From the NCBI RefSeq assembly GCF_009389715.1, contig NC_052404.1, positions 2,410,738-2,474,737 on the forward strand: a DNA stretch of 64,000 nt. Reading direction: 5' to 3'. This stretch comes from Phoenix dactylifera (lineage: Eukaryota; Streptophyta; Magnoliopsida; Arecales; Arecaceae). Position numbers and translations under genes: made by a program. Below, piece after piece: positions 22,405 through 33,408 of this stretch. The stretch's first letter is position 1. Every line of letters begins with the position of its first letter. Under the pieces are notes generated by a model, which worked only from the letters and a program-made list of their open reading frames with translations, searched no databases and was not told the origin of the DNA.

Positions 22405-24300
22405 GGTTACATTATCTGATTGACTAAATGGGTTAAGGTCAAATTTGATACCCCTATACTATACTATGTACTAAAGTAGTACAAATTACAATTCATGTTA
22501 TATTTTATTGTATTATTCTTTTCAAGACTATGCATAGTATCCTAACTACATCATACTATATAATTTATACACAGTTGTAGGTCGACTAATCACTAGCTGA
22601 GGTCTCATCTATAATTTATTTTGTGAATGCTCAGAAAGTAGGAAATCTGTAGTACACATAAAGCTGAAAACCATGTCAAACCTTGAGTACACATGAAGTG
22701 AAAATAGACCAGCCAGGACTCGCACAAGCTAGCCACGTTCATCAGTAGCAAATATATTTAAATTTTGTAATTATATGTCTTGTGATTTGAGCAGCATAGA
22801 TATAGTAGTGCTTTTAGCTAGTCCAGTATCAGTGGCTTTGTAACATATCCTGGCTTGTGATTTTTTACCCAGGATATGGTATTAATAATGAGGAAAATGA
22901 GGTTTCCTTCTTTCCTTAAGAGGTGTTGGGCGGTAAAGCTAGAGGTTTATTAAAAACTAAAGGCAGTAAAGTGGAAGAATTGGGACATTAAATACCTATA
23001 GGGAGAGTGGCAAAGAGCCTGGCAGTGCAAAATATAATGTTGATGCTGGTCATGTAACTGGCATGCTGTGCAAAACTGATTGGATTCCTCACCAGTCCTG
23101 CTATCAGTTGTTGGCTATGTATGTTGAAAGTCAACGTCATGCTTGAAATTTGAGATGCTGCTTGTTCTACAAAGCTACTCTAGGTGTTGCTTACCTGCAT
23201 AACAATAAATACATACAGATTTGTAACTCCTACAATTCAAAGTTTTGAACAGCATGTTAAAGCTTTTAGATCGAGACTATTTTGGTCGGAGTGAGGCTTT
23301 GACGTGCTTGGTCCTGCACCTCATGTGGTCCCTTTAATTCAATAAAAGGTTGTTACGATTGGATATCATCTCATCAACTAACATTCTTCTATTAATCTAT
23401 TAAGCTGCTAAGAGGTTACTGGTGATTACATGTCCTCAGTCACTATATGGTGGTTTGATGGGAGGGAAAAAACTTACTACCATCCACCATCCTTTTGATA
23501 CAAGTGATCACAGACTGCGGAATCTTTTAAGCTCAAAGTTCCTAGTATGTAATCTTTCACCTTCAAATAAAAAAATAATGCTGCATATAGTGTGACAAAG
23601 TCATTAGTCTGAAAGATTTCTCTGTAAAGTGTGTAGTTACTCTGAAATATCCAGGGCTTTCTTATGTGTCGTCTTCTACTATTGGGTTTGGAGATGTTGG
23701 CTTCGACTACAACTACTTTTCTACATAAGTTCTGGGAGTTTGACATTTTGTCATGTTGGACTGCTAGTTTACTTCAATTGCTTTATGGTTAAGCATGCAA
23801 TCTTAATAAAGCAAAAGAAAAATGTGAGTATTATGGGAGATAGGTCTGAAGGTCGACACAATAATAAAGCAAAATAGAAAGAATTTGAGATTAGATTTCT
23901 TGTTGTGACAGTAGTGGATAGGTCCAACTTGTAATTTAGTTTGAAACACAATGATTCCAGCTCGGATCTTGTTAATTTTTTGCCTTAATGCGTATGTCGA
24001 CATCTATTTCTGCATTTCTATTGCACCATACATGTTACTGTCATGCTACCAATCAATGATATAAACTTTGTTGAATAGTAGTTGGTGACGGGCAGCTGGG
24101 ATTTGGTTGTTGTAGAATGGTAGGGTAATGCATAGGCCTGTTGCAGTTAGCTAGCAAGTTAGATAAGCTGATATGCTCGACTCCTCAGCTTTATAAATTC
24201 GCTCAGGGCAGAGCAGCCTCAAAGCTATACATCATCACCCTTCCTTGTTTGCCTGCCTTCTTCCTTTGTGGTTTTTTTTTTTTTGTGGTAGAAGATCAAG
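22405..24300. other. spacer or leader intron before the CYSTM-like gene
   Basis: No supported coding exon. Just before the start codon at 24301, a T-run followed by GTGGTAG|AAGATCAAG looks like a 3' splice site, so part of this stretch is probably an intron in the 5' leader. Confidence 0.45.
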
Positions 24301-24922
24301 ATGAGACCTGGTGGTCCCGGAGGACCTGGTGGTCCAGGAGGACCTGGCTGGCTTCCTCTGCCTGGGGGCCCTCCAGGTTGGGGCCCTGGACCCGGGGGAC
24401 CGTTCGGGGGACCTGGCTGTTGTGGCCTCCTAGGCTCATGGTGAGTTATGTCAGAACTTATAATCCGAGGTATACTTAGATGGGTTAGGAATTATTCATG
24501 CAAAGTCGTTCAGGAAAAAATCACTTCAGGTTCTTTACATCTCCTGTCTTTGTTATTCCCCTCTAAAACTTCTCCTGCATTTAGATTTCAGTAAAGCATG
24601 GTTTTTTTAAAAAAAGAAATTACTTATCTCAATTTTTTGTTTTTATTATATGGACATCATTTGGCAGTAGAAACATGGTTTATGTGATTGGCATCTACTG
24701 TTGGACTCAGCCATCGGTGTAGATCTATCTCGTAATATTATGACTTCTATGGATTGTTATTTCTAAAATTTTTCCATGCAGGCCTAGGAGGATGTCCTGC
24801 TGTGAAGCTAACATGTTTTTTTCTTTGGCAGCTTTTACTTCCTTTGCTGTTGCTGCTTGCTTCAAGAGTGCTGTGGGCCCTTGTTCGGTGGGCGTCCAGG
24901 CCCCCCTGGACCACCCTTTTAG
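24301..24922 (+). CDS. Gly/Pro/Cys-rich small protein, CYSTM-like
   Basis: Two coding exons, 24301-24440 and 24832-24922 (TCATG|GTGAGT ... TTTGGCAG|CTTT), give 76 residues. Residues 1-39 are repeats of GGP/GPG with two Trp. The middle has a Cys-rich hydrophobic segment, GCCGLLGS then CFYFLCCCCLLQECCG (about 39-62). The end is GGRPGPPGPPF. The layout, a Gly/Pro-rich disordered head before a short hydrophobic CCCC stretch, recalls plant CYSTM (cysteine-rich transmembrane module) stress proteins, although here Pro/Gly repeats also follow the module. A membrane-attached, possibly palmitoylated protein is inferred. A splice acceptor seven codons or less before the ATG implies a leader intron. AATAAT at about 24964 may serve for polyadenylation. 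Confidence 0.85.
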
Positions 24923-26220
24923 TCTAAGCTGTCCAACCAGATAGAAGGCACACAGATAAAGAAATAATTAGATGTAGACAGTGAACTGCTTAGAGCTATC
25001 TATGTACTTGATCCTATTTGGACCACTGTCTTATTTTGGTATCCCTCATCCTGAATGGTATGCCGTAGTCTACTGCCATGTAGATTGTCTCATGTCAGAT
25101 TAGCTGTCATGAATGAAAGAAATCCAACCTTTGTTGGGGAGCTTTTGCTTCCTTCTCAATAATATTGGAAGGTTCATCGTTTGACATCTGAACTTCTTGG
25201 TATTTTTGCAGTCTGTCCTTTATGATTGAGTTTTATACGTTTCGAGTTCAGGATGGACCATTGGAGGACAAATGCGAGAGAGGGGGGAGGAATACTTGCC
25301 TTCATGTTTGCCTTGTTGAGTTTACAAAACTTTGAGATCGTTTTGGCCTTTTGAAAAACAAATCATTGCTAGAGGAGGTAAGATGATGCAACTTTTGGTT
25401 CAACCTCGCCTTTCGAAAGGCAAATCATTAATATGCGATCAAAGGGTATATTATCATCAGTGAACGGTGTCTTTGCTCTAATCCTCATCGCAAGTATCGT
25501 TTTTGCTGTAATCTGCAGTCAAAGGATACATTAGTTATTTCCTTTGCATATGTTTAAAAGATCGTTGGGTTGGGATGGACCTATGTTATTCTCGCTAATC
25601 AGACATCTCAAGTTACTAAAAAATGTAGTAGAAAATTGGTAGACAATTATCTCACTCTAAGACTTGAGCTCACTAAGGTTGTTGCCTAAAGACACCTTTG
25701 ACATCTGGTGTGTCAGAGAGTGTTTAAAAGACCGTTGGGTTGTGATATCTCAAGTGACTAGAATCGTATTTGAAAATCAGTAGATAATTATCTCACTCTA
25801 AGACTTAAAGCTCACTAAAGTTGTCTAAAGACACCTTTGATATATAGTGTATCAGAAAGAGTACCTTTGATGTATCTTCGATATATGAAGGCAGAAAAGA
25901 TGCTTTTTGATTCTCATCTATCTCTACTACAATGGCCTAACAGAAGATATACATCTGCTTTCCTGGTCATCACATTTGCCAATGAAAAAGCATCACAACT
26001 CACAAGGAATGCAGCAAAATATTTACAAAATCAAGAAGAAAGACAAGGGATTCATTTATCTATTTAATGGAAATAGATGCACATGAGCCTAACTGCAGGC
26101 AACAGCTGACGACGAAGGAGAATTAGGTTCAAGGGTATAAGGGAAAATCCTTATCAAAGGCATGTAAAGAAGTATTGATAACAACAGAAGCAATTCCAAT
26201 ATATGTAGGAGTTGTTTTCT
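24923..26220. other. 3' flank of the CYSTM-like gene and spacer
   Basis: The 3' UTR probably ends by about 25170. Further right lies a local tandem duplication (listed separately). No gene was seen. Confidence 0.4.
25552..25862. repeat. tandem duplication of about 150-170 bp
   Basis: Copies 25552-25721 and 25722-25862 both begin gtttaaaaga-cgttgggttg and share attatctcactctaagactt and taaagacacctttga. The second copy is shorter by a deletion near its start. Confidence 0.85.
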
Positions 26221-26229
26221 TTTATCAAA

Positions 26230-28250
26230 GAAGCTACGTGAAGAACTTAGACCTCTAATGGGGAGGTTTTTGTGGGGACCTAAACATAATGAGAGGAAGA
26301 TCCATTAAGCAAGCTGGAAGAAGCTTTTCGTACTAGAGAGAGGAGAGACGAGCTTCAAAGAATTACAGCCTTCTAGCAAAGCTCTACTGGCAAAGCATGG
26401 AGGCTGGTGCAGAATTCTAATTGTCTGTTTTCAAGTATATAAAGTAATATATTTTTCTTTCTGTTCTTCCTTTTTTTTCTTTTTTTTTTGCTGAAAGAAA
26501 AGGGGAAGGGGGAAGGAAGCGACAAGCTCACTCCCGCGTAGCAGCCCCCACTGGGCTCCCATCCCGTCAAGAGAATGTTCGATGCGGGTAGAAATGACCG
26601 TGTATTGGGCACCCCGGCCGGTTTTATTCATACCCTTCTCATCCATAGGCTCGGCTCGGTTACCCCTCTGGGCTCCGACACGAATACCACGTGTGAGTAC
26701 GTCGCATCTGGCACCACCGAGGCTACTAGCAGAGCGATACGCCCTTCCAGACCCCATGTCCTAGCAGGGAGCATCCGGTCTCTATAATTTAATCGATGCT
26801 CGTGCGTTTCGAACTCGAAACCACTTGGTTGGAAGTAAAGCCACGCTCCCACTGGGCTACCACCTCAGTGGCCTTTCTGTTCTTTCTTAGGAATTGGTCT
26901 GGGATATAATCTTTCTATATTCATGGAGAAGCATGGAAATAAAATCGGCACTAGAAGCAGGATTGAGATGGTGGATTGGGAATGGAGAAGAAAGTCAGAA
27001 CATGATTATAGGGTAGATGGTTACATGCGAAGACCATTTGTAAAGTGGTGTCATATATTGAGTTTCTGATTCCAGCTAGTACAGTGAGTGATTTGATATA
27101 TAGGGATAGAAAGTGTTAGAAGGAGAACATTATAAATCACATTTCCTTGTCCATGAAGCATATAGAGCATCCTCCAAATTCCTATTAGTGAAAAATGCCA
27201 CATGATCATTTGGTGAGGCATTCCATAAAAGATGGAATTCTCAGAATTAAAAGTGCTTACCACTTTATAATAGAGCAGAAAGAGAGAGAGGAAATAAAAG
27301 CAATTCTAGATGTCCTACTAAGGGGGAGGAAATGGCTTCAAGTTCTTATCATGGTGTAATTTTTGGGATCTGTATAGACAAGAAAAAGTAAAAAAAACTT
27401 TGATGTGGAATGCTCTTGAAAAACATAATCCCAACAAAAGCCAGCTTAAGTAAGAAGCAAATTAAATTGAAACATGATTTGTGGGAATAATGTAGGGAAA
27501 ATACAGAGGATGGAGTGCACTATCTAAAATATTATTGGTTTGTGCGACGAGTTTGGAGCGTTGCTTTTCTGTAATTCAGAACTAATGCATCCAAAGTAGA
27601 TATCGTGTGGGCACAAGAGATTTTTTATAAGATGAGCAAGAGAAGGATTGAATGTATTTGCTATGATTGCTTGGACAATTTGGAAATATGAAGCAATTCG
27701 TAGAGCATGCTAATTATTGGAAAAATTTCAAAGATCCAAGAAGGTAATAATACAACAAAGATTCACAAGAAAATGGAAACCACCACTAGATCAACATTAT
27801 AAAATTAGTGTTGATGGTGCATTATTCCAAGGAGGAAAGTTTGGGAATCAGAGATAAAATAGGAGCATTGATTGTAGCAAGGTCACAAAAAAATGATCCC
27901 AATAACAATGTTCGCAACTAAGCAAGGCCTGCAAATTGGCTTGAATTAAGATTTATAATGTTGTCATTGAAAGGAGCTTCAATTAGTGTAATGAAATCAC
28001 CGAGCATCTAAAACCAAGACTTCTCTGATGCAAGTTTGATTTTGGAGGATGTAGAAAATTATTAGCAAAGCTTTCAAGAAGTGCATGCTCAGCTATATCA
28101 AAACACTGGGGAATGAGATGGCACATATATTGGCAAAGTATGCAAGTCACATTGAAGAATATGAAGTTTTGGATTCAAAAACTCCAAATTCTATTACAAA
28201 TATTTTGTACAAGGATGTAGCAAGTTGTCTTGCTTAATAAATCATCTCCA
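26230..28250 (+). pseudogene. degenerate LINE, RT C-terminal part and RNase H
   Basis: 26262-26400 reads FLWGPKHNERKIH then SSKALLAKHGGW, the conserved stretch after the reverse transcriptase core of plant LINEs. 27770-28240 reads KWKPPLDQHYKISVDGALF, then, after stops and frame changes, LGNEMAHILAKYASH; these are the start and end of an RNase H domain. Many stops show it is dead. A SINE is inserted at 26469-26872. Confidence 0.7.
26469..26872 (-). mobile_element. tRNA-derived SINE inside the LINE
   Basis: Bounded by a 12-bp target duplication CTTTCTGTTCTT (26457-26468 and 26873-26884). Read on the minus strand, the head carries an RNA polymerase III A box, TGGTAGCCCAGTGG (26849-26862), and a B box, GAGTTCGAAAC (26806-26816). 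The tail is an A-rich run (T-rich on plus, 26469-26490). It aligns over its length with the copy at 63635-64000, including gacgtactcacacgtgg and gggtgcccaa-aca. About 404 bp. Confidence 0.9.
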
Positions 28251-28259
28251 TCTTTTATA

Positions 28260-29411
28260 TCCAAAAAAGTCTTACTTCATGATATAGTTTTGAAGAGCTA
28301 AAAATTCAGTGGAAATTTTCTTTTATTCTTTACATATGGTAATTTGTATATTATACTGTAAGTCTATTTCCAACTTGACCAAGATCGAAATTAAAAACAT
28401 TTTGAGCCTAAGATCTAAACTTATAAATCACGAACCACTTAATAGATTTGGATTAAGTTTGTCTACTATTATATTTGATTTTGATCATAACCAAGCAAAA
28501 CTTGGAACTTTCATCCAATTTCATTTTGTCATATTAAACCAAGTTGATCTTAGTCCATTTAAATCGAGTCCAATTCAACGAGATTTATATCCAATCCAAC
28601 TTGTGGTCAAATCTCAATTTAGAACTATGTTAACTCAGATGGGGATTTGGAACTTTTTTGTTATTTTACCATTTGTATGTGTTTATCTATTTTTTTTTCT
28701 TAAATGAACTACATTAGTTCGTTGATTTGGTTACCTTTTTAGTTAACATAACAAAATTTCATAAGTATCATATACATATTAACCTTTTTTATGTTTTAGC
28801 ATACTTTAATTTATAATAAAGTTTTGATATTTTCAACAAAACGATATTCGCTAATGTATTCAAAGCATTCATTTATTTTTCAATATTTATTCTAACCGCT
28901 AGAATAGTCGGTACTTTTGTTGTCATTGGAGAATTTTTTTAGTTTTATTCAATAAAACTTTATATGTCAATAGTTCAATATTAGTTCAATTTTTATTTCT
29001 AGTTTTTATTTTATCTAAATTTTATTTTCTACAAATTAATAATAAAATTTCTTTTTATTACCTCATAATGGCATTATACTAATAGTTATTTCACATATCT
29101 CCATTCCTCTAGGTAATCCTAGTTACTTGCGCTCAATTAGCTAACCTTGTTCCCAAGTCAATACTATCTAATGTTTAAAATAACAGCCATTATAACGTTA
29201 TAATGGTCCTTATAAATTATTACCTTATTTCAAAAATATGGATAATAAGGAAGAAATACAATCACCACTTTAATGGATAATTTAGTGTTATGACAATATA
29301 TTATGAGAAAATAATTAATATTTTTTGTATTTTGCATTTATGCAATTTATTTACAAAAAATATTTTACAATAGTCAAAATTTTGTACAAATTTTTCTCTA
29401 CAAGAGTTTAT
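28260..29411. other. AT-rich spacer
   Basis: Very AT-rich; no gene or repeat end recognised between the LINE and the CACTA terminus. Confidence 0.4.
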
Positions 29412-31150
29412 CACTACCAGAAAACACACGTATAGTGACAAGGATTCCTGTCACTATATAGTATTTCCGGTTACTAATACGAAACTTGTGACCGGAGCTT
29501 CCGTCACTGAATTAGTTACAAAAACATGCGTCACTAAATTCTCAGTGACAGCAGCGATTTCCGTCACTAAACTCCATGACAGAACCGCCGTCACTAAGCC
29601 GTTACAAATCTAAGAATTAAATATTTAAGAAATTACGTATTTTCCGTCACTAACCAGTCATTGAGTTAGTGACGAAGGTAACTTGGTCATTGATTTTGTC
29701 ACAGAATTCGGTCACAAGTTTGGTCACTGATCTGTCACAACCTTCAGTGACAGATTTAGTCGTCATAAATATGGTCACAAATGTTGTCACTAAATTTGTC
29801 ATTAATCCCGTCACTGACCTAGTGACAAGAGTACCGTCACTAATTTGTCACAACGCACTGAGCAAAATCAATTTTTAGTAACCAAAATCATGTTACTAAG
29901 TTTATGGCTGCTTGTCACAATACTTGGTAAACAATTCAGTAACTAAATTTGGTCACTAATCACATTCCAATAGCCTGGTACATTTGGTACATTGATTGGC
30001 TCATAATAATAATAATAATAATAATATCATTAATAGCAAAGGCATTCAACATTATGCAAAAGGCATTTAATATGTCATTCAAAATAGGCATCAATATGTC
30101 CTAAATCCATCAAAATCAAAGTCCAAAAGTATGTCATAGAGATCAACAGAGATTTCATTCCTCCTAGGAATGCAAAGACCTATCATCTAAGGCAAAAGCA
30201 ATCATAATGAAGCATAATCAGTAAAACCAGAATCACCATTACTCCTCTGATCTGCCTGCATACCTTGGTCCAAAGCCAATCTCTTCTCTCATCTTTTGAA
30301 GAACCTCCTCTTGCCATTTTTTCTTTTCGTGCTCAAGAATACCTAGAAGGTCTTCATGCGTGTACAGCTCTGGAGCTTGACTTGTAGAGGTAGAACAGGA
30401 TGATGATTACCCAATAATTCCAGTGAGATCCTCCAGGGGACTAAAGCCATAGACATGGCCATGAGTTGGGACACCAGTTGCCTCAAACCACAAGTCATAA
30501 TCATGTGGTGGAGCATCTGAGATGGAGGCATCACCATATTTTTTGGAGTATTCAACTGAATACTTTGTCTGCCAGTTGATTTAAAAGAAGAGAAAAACAT
30601 TATGGTGGATCAAACAAGAGATAAACATGAGCAAGCTCAATAATATTTATGAATTATAAAAAAATTATACTTACCATGATAGCTTCACTTCTCTTATCCA
30701 TATATCCTCTCATGCCTTGCTTTGTCTTATGCGTCCGACTAAAAGATTCAACTATTATTGGCTCCCCACCGAACTTTATTTTCTACAAAAGAGAAAAGAA
30801 AAAAATCATTAACATATAATGGGCTGATTTGAGATTATTGAATAATAATATCAAAATTATTATAAAAATCTAATTAAATAAAGATGTGTACCAGTCGTTT
30901 GTCATGATTGACAAATGCGATTGATCCTCCACAGTATTTAGTGATGCTACCATTCTTCATAGTGTTTCTATTTTTTTTGTTGGTTTCTGATTTCTTCTTC
31001 CATTCTGGGAAAATCCAAATGTCAATTAGCTTATTCCAATTTTCTCTAGAGATCCAATTAGGGGATTTATCACAGGCTCTATTTAAATCTTATTTTGATT
31101 CTACAAGCTTTTGGCTTTTGACCCTCCCTAATAAGGTTGTCAACCGTCGC
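29412..31150 (-). mobile_element. CACTA (En/Spm) transposon, one terminus plus Ptta protein
   Basis: 29412 starts with CACTACCAGAAAACACACG, a typical CACTA terminal repeat. Some 500 bp of subterminal repeats of GTCACTAA/TTAGTGAC in both orientations follow. On the minus strand, exons of a plant En/Spm Ptta-type protein can be read: one ending at 30892 with PNWISRENWNKLIDIW and EWKKKSETNKKNRNTM; 30676-30782 with EPIIVESFSRTHKTKQGMRG; and one from about 30578 with DLWFEATGVPTHGHVYGFSP. The second terminus was not found; sequence at 31420-31510 has scattered similar words. TNP2-type transposase is absent, so the copy is probably non-autonomous or truncated. Confidence 0.8.
30000..30026. repeat. 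(TAA)n microsatellite
   Basis: Eight ATA/TAA units near the left end of the CACTA element. Confidence 0.85.
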
Positions 31151-31159
31151 TGACAATAC

Positions 31160-32028
31160 TTGTTCCAAACTTGATACACATGATGCAATTTTCTTGAAAG
31201 AATTGTGTGTATCTCCTAACAATATATAGGTCTCAAGTAAATAGACTTACCTAAAAATATATAATATATTTATTAAATGAACAAGTATGTTAAAAATAAC
31301 ATAGTTTTTTTTATTACATGCTATTTTCTGCTATAATGTTACCATAATTATTTTTATTTTAATATTAAAAATTCAAAATTGTAAATGTTTTTGTTGACCA
31401 TTACAAAGCCAGCATCAGTTTTTGGGTCACTATAACATTATAAAATTACTAAACATTATTTTTCTATTTTTTTATGACCGAGTTATGCCACTAAAATATC
31501 ATCACAACCCAGATTTTTCTATATTTATATAGGGTGAAACTGCTTGAGGATGTTGAGAGACAGTAAGGAGTCAAAAAGAGAAAACTTGGGCTCTTTCTGA
31601 CAAAGGTCGAGATTTCCCAAAAGAACAATTAATAGTAGCATGACATCCTTTCTTTGATAATGAAATGCAACCTGGAAATCTACTCCTTCAAACTAAAATT
31701 AATAAGATCGAAATTTTTTTTTCAATTTTCTCCAACATCTTATGTTTTATTTTGGAGAAATGTTCTCATATATAAAAACTTTATCAAATTGTTCCCATTT
31801 TATATGCTCTAGTGCATGCATATAATGGGATTCTAAAATTTTAAAGCATGCATTCAGCATTCTTTGATCATGCTAAAGTATTAGTTAGTTCATATATGTT
31901 TCATTTTCAGGAGGGTGATTTATAACAATTTGGCAGCAATTTTTTTAGCTTGACTAGATGCTACTGTATACATACATACATACATACATGCACATATACA
32001 TACATACATACATACATGCACATATACA

Positions 32029-32062
<34 letters not shown>

Positions 32063-33408
32063 CATACATACATACATACATACATATATGTGTGTGTATA
32101 CATACGTAGACAAACATGTGGACCTATTGCTTGGGCATAAGCATTATCAAAGAAAGGATGCCATTGCATTCTAACCAACATCTCAATTTTGGAATCATCA
32201 CCAACCAAGATGACAGTTGCAATTGACTCGTCGTTTGTTGAGACAATGCCTCCATTCTCGCTCACAATAACCTTCACGTTTATTAGTGTGGTCGGTGCCA
32301 AATATTGTCGCTTCTTTTATAGAAATAATTTTATCCTGTGTGCTTTCCTTCATCCCTTTATAAAAGAAGCAACTGGGGCACCCTTTGTGCGAGCCTTCCA
32401 AACATCTGCTTAAAATTATCCTGAGATATGGCAGAATTAAGAGACTAAATCTTTTAATTAATTTTGATGAACTAATAAAAGATTCGGTCTCCTAGTTCTG
32501 TCATTTTTGTCTTCTTTACCCTATTTCTTTGAACTGTAGGCTCGTGGAGTCACCCTAGACCGTGAGTTTGATTTCCGTATCCATGTCGTCAACTGAAGAT
32601 GGATATCGATGTGGATAAACACTGATATCCCATGCCAAAATGCTGCCTTCGTGGTTGAAAAACTTGCTGTATCAAATATTCCCGTTGCTGTACTTATAGA
32701 CATCGTAATTATGGACTTTTCATCTATTTCATTAGTCACCTAAAAGTATTTCAAACATTAGGCTGTGGAGCCCGAAATCAGGCGCCAATTGTCGTGCTCA
32801 CCTTCCAACTGGTACATTTTAAGACAACGTCATTACCTTTAAAGCTTCGTTCTTTTGGAGAAATGCTTTTTACTAAAACGACTCATTATCTGTGATTTCC
32901 ATGCATTTTTCACACTTTTTTGTTTCATTTTTTAATTTATTTATTGATCATCCAGTGTCTCTTGTCAGCATATTTCCCCTAACTTCCTACACCGGTTTCC
33001 TGTAATTGCAACTGGCGCGCCTAACAGCAGCCATGCATAGAGAAACAGTGTCTCCGAGCATTTGGAAGCTCAGAGAACAAAGAATGTGGGAAGGCATTAT
33101 TTTCAAAATTCTCTCCTCCAAGTCGTTCTCTGGGAGATCTGCCATGCCACGATCACTCCAGCCACAGCAGCTCTCCCATTGTGACGTTTTTATACGGAAC
33201 ACCTCACAAAGCGCAAGATAGGAAAGAATTCCTGTTTGCATAACATCCAGGAGGAAGAACCTCTCTGCCTCTAATCAAACAACAGCGGAGATATATGTAT
33301 TTAAACATCTAATTTGTAGCTATATGAAATGCCGTTTTTCACCAAAAAAAAAAAAAAAAAATTGTCAATCAGCATGATAACAATGAAACATGGGAAAGAA
33401 ACAGAAGT
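31160..33408. other. spacer and 3' UTR of ERdj2A
   Basis: Contains the (TACA)n tract listed separately. 32110-32165 (gtggacctattg-ttggg...) is shared with 57918-57985. The right-hand part, about 33000-33408, is likely the 3' UTR of the minus-strand ERdj2A gene. No other gene was supported. Confidence 0.4.
31967..32105. repeat. (TACA)n tetranucleotide repeat
   Basis: About 30 tetranucleotide units interrupted by TGCACATA twice and ended by TATATGTGTGTGTATA. It produces long meaningless Tyr/His/Ile or Cys/Met/Tyr/Val reading frames on both strands. Confidence 0.95.

Noticed and set aside
31920..32301. Long Tyr/His/Ile and Met/Tyr/Val/Cys frames on both strands
   Set aside because: They are translations of the (TACA)n microsatellite.
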